Origin: Firmicutes bacterium UBA5500
GTDB taxonomy: Bacteria > Bacillota > UBA994 > UBA5500
Direction of reading: 5' to 3'
Assembly (NCBI GenBank): GCA_002427055.1
Contig: DIPA01000114.1
Location: 56,292-63,062, forward strand
Length of the DNA stretch: 6,771 bases
The notes beneath the pieces are model-generated. The model worked only from the letters and a program-made list of their open reading frames with translations. It made no database searches and was not told the DNA's origin. This document shows positions 6,406-6,771 of this stretch, one piece after another. The translations under genes were made by a program, and so were the position numbers. Position 1 is the first letter of the stretch, and each line of letters starts with the position of its first letter.

Positions 6406-6771
6406 ATGCAGATAAGTGAAATTAGGCCGGGTGTTGTCTTGGCTAGCGAACAGCTCTCGTATGTACGTTCAACTTCCCTAGGTTTTTGGGTGCGTTCCGG
6501 GGTCGCATATGAAGCAGAAAATGAGCAGGGAGCATCGCATTTTCTTGAGCACTTGCTGTTTAAGGGGACAGAAACCAGGTCTGCTCGGTGTATTTCAGAG
6601 AGTTTTGATAATATTGGTGGCGAAGTTAACGCTTATACTGCTAAAGAATACACTTGCTTTTACTGCAAAGTCGTTGATCAGCATTTAGAAACAGCGGTAG
6701 ATGTACTGACTGATATGATCTGCCATGCGCGCCTAGACAAAGGGGACGTGGTTAAGGAACGCAACGTGATC
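6406..6771 (+). CDS. mlpA: M16 family zinc protease (MlpA/YmxG-like), 5' end (partial)
   Basis: The first 122 codons of a processing-peptidase-like metalloprotease; the frame stays open to the window end. The inverted zinc motif HFLEH is at residues 45-49, with His45 and His49 as zinc ligands and Glu48 as the catalytic base. It is followed by LLFKGT and then FDNIGGEVNAYTAKEYTCFY, a strongly conserved stretch of this family. The last residues, VVKERNVI, lead into the place where the third zinc ligand, a Glu, is expected just past the window. Members usually have about 400 residues or more and no signal peptide, and none is visible here. In B. subtilis the gene (mlpA, formerly ymxG) follows ylxY as here. 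The substrate is not deducible. The leader of 81 bases after ylxY has no terminator, so cotranscription with ylxY is likely. Confidence 0.93.
   Translation, partial: MQISEIRPGVVLASEQLSYVRSTSLGFWVRSGVAYEAENEQGASHFLEHLLFKGTETRSARCISESFDNIGGEVNAYTAKEYTCFYCKVVDQHLETAVDVLTDMICHARLDKGDVVKERNVI

Overview
This window carries a conserved housekeeping cluster of the Bacillota (Firmicutes). The recognisable order, all on the + strand, is nrnA (3' end only), truB, ribF, two small unrecognised genes, rpsO, pnp, a YlxY-type polysaccharide-deacetylase-family gene, and an M16 zinc protease (5' end only). From general knowledge, this matches the Bacillus subtilis order truB-ribC-rpsO-pnpA-ylxY-mlpA. A YlxY-family gene directly after pnp points to an endospore-forming lineage. 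The moderate base composition and divergent proteins suggest a Clostridia-like or related deep-branching spore former, but genus cannot be read from this window.

Region 1-2140 is a compact operon segment. It holds the end of a DHH/DHHA1 oligoribonuclease, tRNA pseudouridine-55 synthase four bases downstream, and the bifunctional riboflavin kinase/FAD synthetase overlapping truB by 23 bases. No terminator separates these genes or follows ribF.

Region 2141-2753 is the least ordinary part. Where B. subtilis goes directly from ribF to rpsO, this genome has two small arginine-rich genes (68 and 73 codons) separated by one base. The second resembles small DUF4258/RelE-like proteins, so the pair has a toxin-antitoxin-like shape, although this is only a hypothesis. 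The 88-base rpsO leader follows and contains a stretch complementary to the rpsO ribosome binding site.

Region 2754-5253 contains rpsO (ribosomal protein S15) and pnp (polynucleotide phosphorylase). Each is followed by a clear intrinsic terminator, and pnp has a good candidate promoter of its own in the gap.

Region 5254-6771 contains a membrane-anchored NodB-fold protein with an N-terminal PG-binding-like segment and an active site lacking most canonical deacetylase residues. After it comes the start of an M16 peptidase with an intact HxxEH motif. Overall the cluster serves RNA maturation and decay (nrnA, truB, pnp), flavin cofactor synthesis (ribF), the ribosome (rpsO) and envelope or spore-related functions (ylxY, M16 protease). 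No RNA genes, insertion sequences, CRISPR arrays or phage features were seen.
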